A stretch of 15,559 nucleotides of DNA from positions 1-15,559 of the forward strand of contig CAKPAK010000041.1 in assembly GCA_934132915.1 (NCBI GenBank). Reading direction: 5' to 3'. The notes under the pieces were generated by a model that had not been told where the DNA came from, searched no databases, and was given only the letters and a program-made list of their open reading frames with translations. Positions 13,387-15,559 of the stretch are shown here, in pieces. Source of the DNA: an uncultured Bacilli bacterium. Its GTDB lineage: Bacteria; Bacillota_I; Bacilli_A; RF39; UBA660. The position numbers and the translations under genes were made by a program. The number at the start of each line of letters is the position of its first letter. The stretch's first letter is position 1.

Positions 13387-13410
13387 TTTTGTTTAGTATA
13401 GAAAACAAAA
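13387..13410 (-). promoter_or_regulatory. Inverted repeat abutting the -35 of the ATPase promoter
   Basis: TTTTGTTT (13387-13394) and AAACAAAA (13403-13410) form an 8-bp dyad with an 8-base centre, directly upstream of the -35. It could be an operator. In sequence this AT-rich, chance occurrence is possible. Confidence 0.3.
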
Positions 13411-13478
13411 GTGTTATTTTTTTCTGCTTTGTTTTTTTGTGTTTATAGAATGACGCTAATGAAGTATTTTTTGAACAT

Positions 13479-13501
13479 AAAAAAACTCTCCAGTTAGAGA
13501 G
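13479..13501 (-). terminator. Intrinsic terminator of the dnaB-dnaI operon
   Basis: On the minus strand CTCTCT and GGAGAG form a 6-bp stem (one T:G) with an AACT loop, followed by a seven-base T run. It starts 4 bases after the stop of the small membrane protein gene. Confidence 0.85.
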
Positions 13502-13504
13502 ATT

Positions 13505-13783
13505 TTATATTCTCCACATTAGGAATGCAATTAAAGCAACACCTAGGGCAATGATTAGGGCTAGGGTAAATATTGGCGCGAAGCCATCGCTTTTTACACC
13601 AATATCTGAGGTAAATGTTCCTTTTCCTTTGGCACCTTTTTTCATATATCTATTATTACTTTCAGGTCTTTGTAATTTATAATTTGGTTTTAATGCTACC
13701 TTTTCATCCGTATCGGAGGTAATAATCATTTCTGACTTTCTTCCTTTTTCGTCCACAAAATCTTGCACAACACTATTTTTCAT
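13505..13783 (-). CDS. Small protein with a C-terminal membrane anchor
   Basis: I do not recognise a family for this 92-residue protein. Residues 1-66 are hydrophilic, with a basic stretch (YMKKGAKGKG, about 46-55). Residues 69-90 form one hydrophobic helix (IFTLALIIALGVALIAFLMW) that ends two residues before the C-terminus, so it is tail-anchored, probably with the N-terminal part in the cytoplasm. GAGGA lies seven bases before the ATG and overlaps the TGA stop of dnaI; the gap is 10 bases, so it is the last gene of the dnaB-dnaI operon. The context suggests a link with helicase loading at the membrane or with an unrelated housekeeping role; nothing in the sequence decides this. Confidence 0.75.
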   Translation of the reverse strand: MKNSVVQDFVDEKGRKSEMIITSDTDEKVALKPNYKLQRPESNNRYMKKGAKGKGTFTSDIGVKSDGFAPIFTLALIIALGVALIAFLMWRI

Positions 13784-13793
13784 TCTTTTTTCC

Positions 13794-14717
13794 TCACTTT
13801 CGTTTATTTTCGCTGACTAGAGTCATTTCTGTTGTCAGTTGTTTGATTCTTTCAATAATTCTTTTGGCTTTGACACGGTCGATTCCTTTGGTTGTTGTAC
13901 CAAAATGTTCTTCTAAATCTTTAATGGTTAAGTTTGAAGTAAAGAAAGTTGTTAGACCTTCTTGGCTTCTATGTTGGAGAATATTTCCTAAAACTTCATC
14001 TCGACTCCATTCAGTCATTGTCTCAGCTCCTATATCATCAATTAATAATACTTCAACCGTCTTTAATAACTTAAACTTCTCATTGTAGACATCATTATTT
14101 CCAAAAGATTCTTTTAGACTTCTTAAGAGTTCTGGATAATAGATAATGGCTACTTTATGATTCTTTTTTGCTAGTTCATTTAAAGTTGCTGAGATGAGAT
14201 AGGTTTTTCCACAGCCAAAGTTTCCATTTAGGTATAATCCTTTCATTCCTGATTTGGGTTGATAAGTATCTAGGAAATTTTTTAACCATTTAATAATTTC
14301 AAAACGATTTGGATCATTAATATCAATATTTTTCATACTGGCTTCTTTAATTTCTTTTGGTACATCAAAAAGATAGATATTTTCTTTATATTTATTTTTT
14401 TTATCTAATTCTTTTTTATATTTACAAGGGACGTAATCAAATACTAAGTTATCACTTAAAATGTCTGGATAAAAGACATGGCCTGGATAGGAGTTTTTGC
14501 ATTCTAAAATATTTTTGCAATGCTTACAGTTTTTTAATTCTTTAGCCGTTTCTTCTAAGGAAGTTGTATATTTCATCAAGTAAGACTTGGGTAAATTTAA
14601 GTTTTCTACTACTTTTTTTAGGGTGCTATTACTTTCTATGGCCTTATCATAATCTTCAATTAATTTATCTTGATTTAGATTATAGGTTTCATTTAATACC
14701 TCTTTTATTCCTTTCAT
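13794..14717 (-). CDS. dnaI: Primosomal protein DnaI, helicase loader
   Basis: This 307-residue AAA+ ATPase loads the replicative helicase onto DNA at origin or restart sites. The N-terminal helicase-binding domain carries a zinc site with C64, C67, H80 and C98 (CKHCKNILEC, then YPGHVFYP and VPCKY); C73 is an extra Cys. The AAA+ domain has Walker A GNFGCGKT (165-172), Walker B LLIDDIG (224-230), sensor I FFTSN (258-262) and the likely Arg finger R290 in ERIKQLT. Length matches the Bacillus subtilis protein. The ATG comes one base after the dnaB stop, with AAAGGAG inside dnaB, indicating coupled translation. It is the only gene here that ends in TGA. Confidence 0.95.
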   Translation of the reverse strand: MKGIKEVLNETYNLNQDKLIEDYDKAIESNSTLKKVVENLNLPKSYLMKYTTSLEETAKELKNCKHCKNILECKNSYPGHVFYPDILSDNLVFDYVPCKYKKELDKKNKYKENIYLFDVPKEIKEASMKNIDINDPNRFEIIKWLKNFLDTYQPKSGMKGLYLNGNFGCGKTYLISATLNELAKKNHKVAIIYYPELLRSLKESFGNNDVYNEKFKLLKTVEVLLIDDIGAETMTEWSRDEVLGNILQHRSQEGLTTFFTSNLTIKDLEEHFGTTTKGIDRVKAKRIIERIKQLTTEMTLVSENKRK

Positions 14718-14718
14718 C

Positions 14719-15559
14719 TTATCGATACTCCTTTAGTAAGTCTTGCATTGCTTGTTGTTCTTCTAGGCTTGCTTCTTTTTTTTCTATATTTTTATCAAAC
14801 CATTCTGGTACTTTTTCTTCTCTTGTTACTCTTGGTTTTGTTGGCGTGGTGCCTTTTTTATATTTTTTGTGTTCTTTTTCTGCTAAGCGCATTGCTTCAT
14901 CCACTGTTTCTATTTTTTGTCTTTGCCATTGTCCTGCAATTGTCTCGGCTAGACCTCGTGTTAATTTATTATTGTTGGTTTTTAAAATATAATCAATTAA
15001 GACATTGACCACTCCTGGTTGTAATTTATAAACACAAACTAAGTCTTCTGCTAATTTTAGGTCTCTTGATGTTGGTTCCACTCCATTATTTTTACTTTTT
15101 AATAAATCATAAGGACTGATGGTTTCAAAGGTATAAATCATTTTCGCTCGTTTGGAAGTATCGCCCACTGGTTCCTTTAAATATTCTGGTTGCGTGTTAT
15201 AAACAATGGTTGGTAAGAGTCCGTGATTATCAAATTGATAATAATTTCTACACGTTTTTCTTAGTTCTTCTTTATTTAATGTTCCTCTTTCTGTAATACA
15301 AATTGGGATAATATCTTGCATCTTGACAACATCTAGTCCGTATAGAAATGAGAGTTGTAAAATTAATTCTTGATTGTCTTTCGTGAAGATTTTGTTTTTA
15401 TCTAAGCCATTTGGAAGAGCATTGGATAAAAACGCAAAATCGAAACTGGTATTTATCTTTAATTTTTGGACATTTGTTTTTCTAATGTCACTATTTACGA
15501 CTTCATAAGAAGTTAGAGGAACAGAAGAAAATACTTCGGTAAATGATGCTGTTATATCT
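14719..15559 (-). CDS. dnaB: Replication initiation/membrane attachment protein DnaB (5' end outside window)
   Basis: The frame stays open to the right edge, giving 279 residues without a start; the true beginning lies beyond 15559. This is the Firmicutes DnaB-type protein that works with DnaD and DnaI in helicase loading, not the E. coli DnaB helicase. The visible N-terminal part (about 1-110, with FLSNALPNGLDKNKIFTKDN and QLSFLYGLDVVKMQDI) fits a winged-helix domain. The DnaB_2 domain follows (about 148-235, with SRDLKLAEDLVCVY and KLTRGLAETIAGQWQRQKIE). A charged tail ends in EEQQAMQDLLKEYR. An internal ATG at 15321 could mislead an automatic call, but the frame and homology continue upstream of it. 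Confidence 0.9.
   Translation of the reverse strand, partial: DITASFTEVFSSVPLTSYEVVNSDIRKTNVQKLKINTSFDFAFLSNALPNGLDKNKIFTKDNQELILQLSFLYGLDVVKMQDIIPICITERGTLNKEELRKTCRNYYQFDNHGLLPTIVYNTQPEYLKEPVGDTSKRAKMIYTFETISPYDLLKSKNNGVEPTSRDLKLAEDLVCVYKLQPGVVNVLIDYILKTNNNKLTRGLAETIAGQWQRQKIETVDEAMRLAEKEHKKYKKGTTPTKPRVTREEKVPEWFDKNIEKKEASLEEQQAMQDLLKEYR

Noticed and set aside
13794..13796. TGA read as Trp (Mycoplasma code) at the end of dnaI
   Set aside because: DnaI already has family length at this TGA, and the next gene's ribosome binding site overlaps it, so TGA acts as a stop.
14564..15008. Plus-strand hydrophobic ORFs opposite dnaB
   Set aside because: Their Leu/Phe/Ser-rich, membrane-like look comes from reading a Lys/Glu-rich gene backwards; dnaB on the minus strand is clear.
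14719..15321. Complete 200-residue protein starting at ATG 15321
   Set aside because: The frame is open with continuing DnaB-like sequence up to the window edge, so that ATG is internal.
14719..15559. Replicative helicase (E. coli DnaB)
   Set aside because: No Walker motifs; the sequence fits the Firmicutes DnaB/DnaD-type initiation protein, which shares only the name.

Overview
The window looks like chromosomal DNA of a very AT-rich, low-GC Gram-positive bacterium of the Bacilli/Mollicutes-like type (for example an uncultured gut Bacilli lineage; the exact taxon cannot be fixed from sequence alone). Reasons are the strong AT bias, near-consensus sigma-A promoters, AGGAGG ribosome binding sites, a Firmicutes-type L10 leader, a DnaB/DnaI helicase-loading pair and a short DnaE. 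Most stops are TAA or TAG and dnaI ends at TGA, so the standard bacterial code fits and a Mycoplasma-type TGA=Trp code does not.

Left part (1-3030, minus strand): a two-gene operon encodes an 852-residue coiled-coil protein with one membrane segment and a low-complexity outer half, followed without a gap by a small acidic DUF1292-like protein. It has tandem promoters and terminator hairpins. A 519-base gap (2982-3500) holds these promoters, a structured + strand element with a terminator, and the rplL terminator.

Centre (3460-6800, minus strand): the classical secE-nusG / rplK-rplA / rplJ-rplL block. It is split into three transcription units by good sigma-A promoters before secE, before rplK and inside the end of rplA. 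It carries an L10 leader attenuator, and two matching L1-site-like motifs, one before rplK and one directly on the rplA ribosome binding site. rpmG, normally beside secE, is absent. So is rpoB, normally after rplL.

Right of this (6870-8935, plus strand): a small Xre-type regulator with a 21-bp operator-like dyad, then a SAM-dependent methyltransferase overlapping an RluA-type pseudouridine synthase; both of the latter probably modify RNA.

Far right (8950-15559, minus strand): replication genes. dnaE (replicative polymerase alpha subunit with a degenerate PHP metal site) stands alone. A probably accessory AAA/DUF4143 ATPase with a perfect consensus promoter follows upstream. Then comes a dnaB (cut by the window edge)-dnaI-small membrane protein operon for helicase loading. 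Overall this is mostly a core-genome region. The least explained parts are the coiled-coil/DUF1292 pair, the structured RNA at 3217-3310 and the tail-anchored protein after dnaI.
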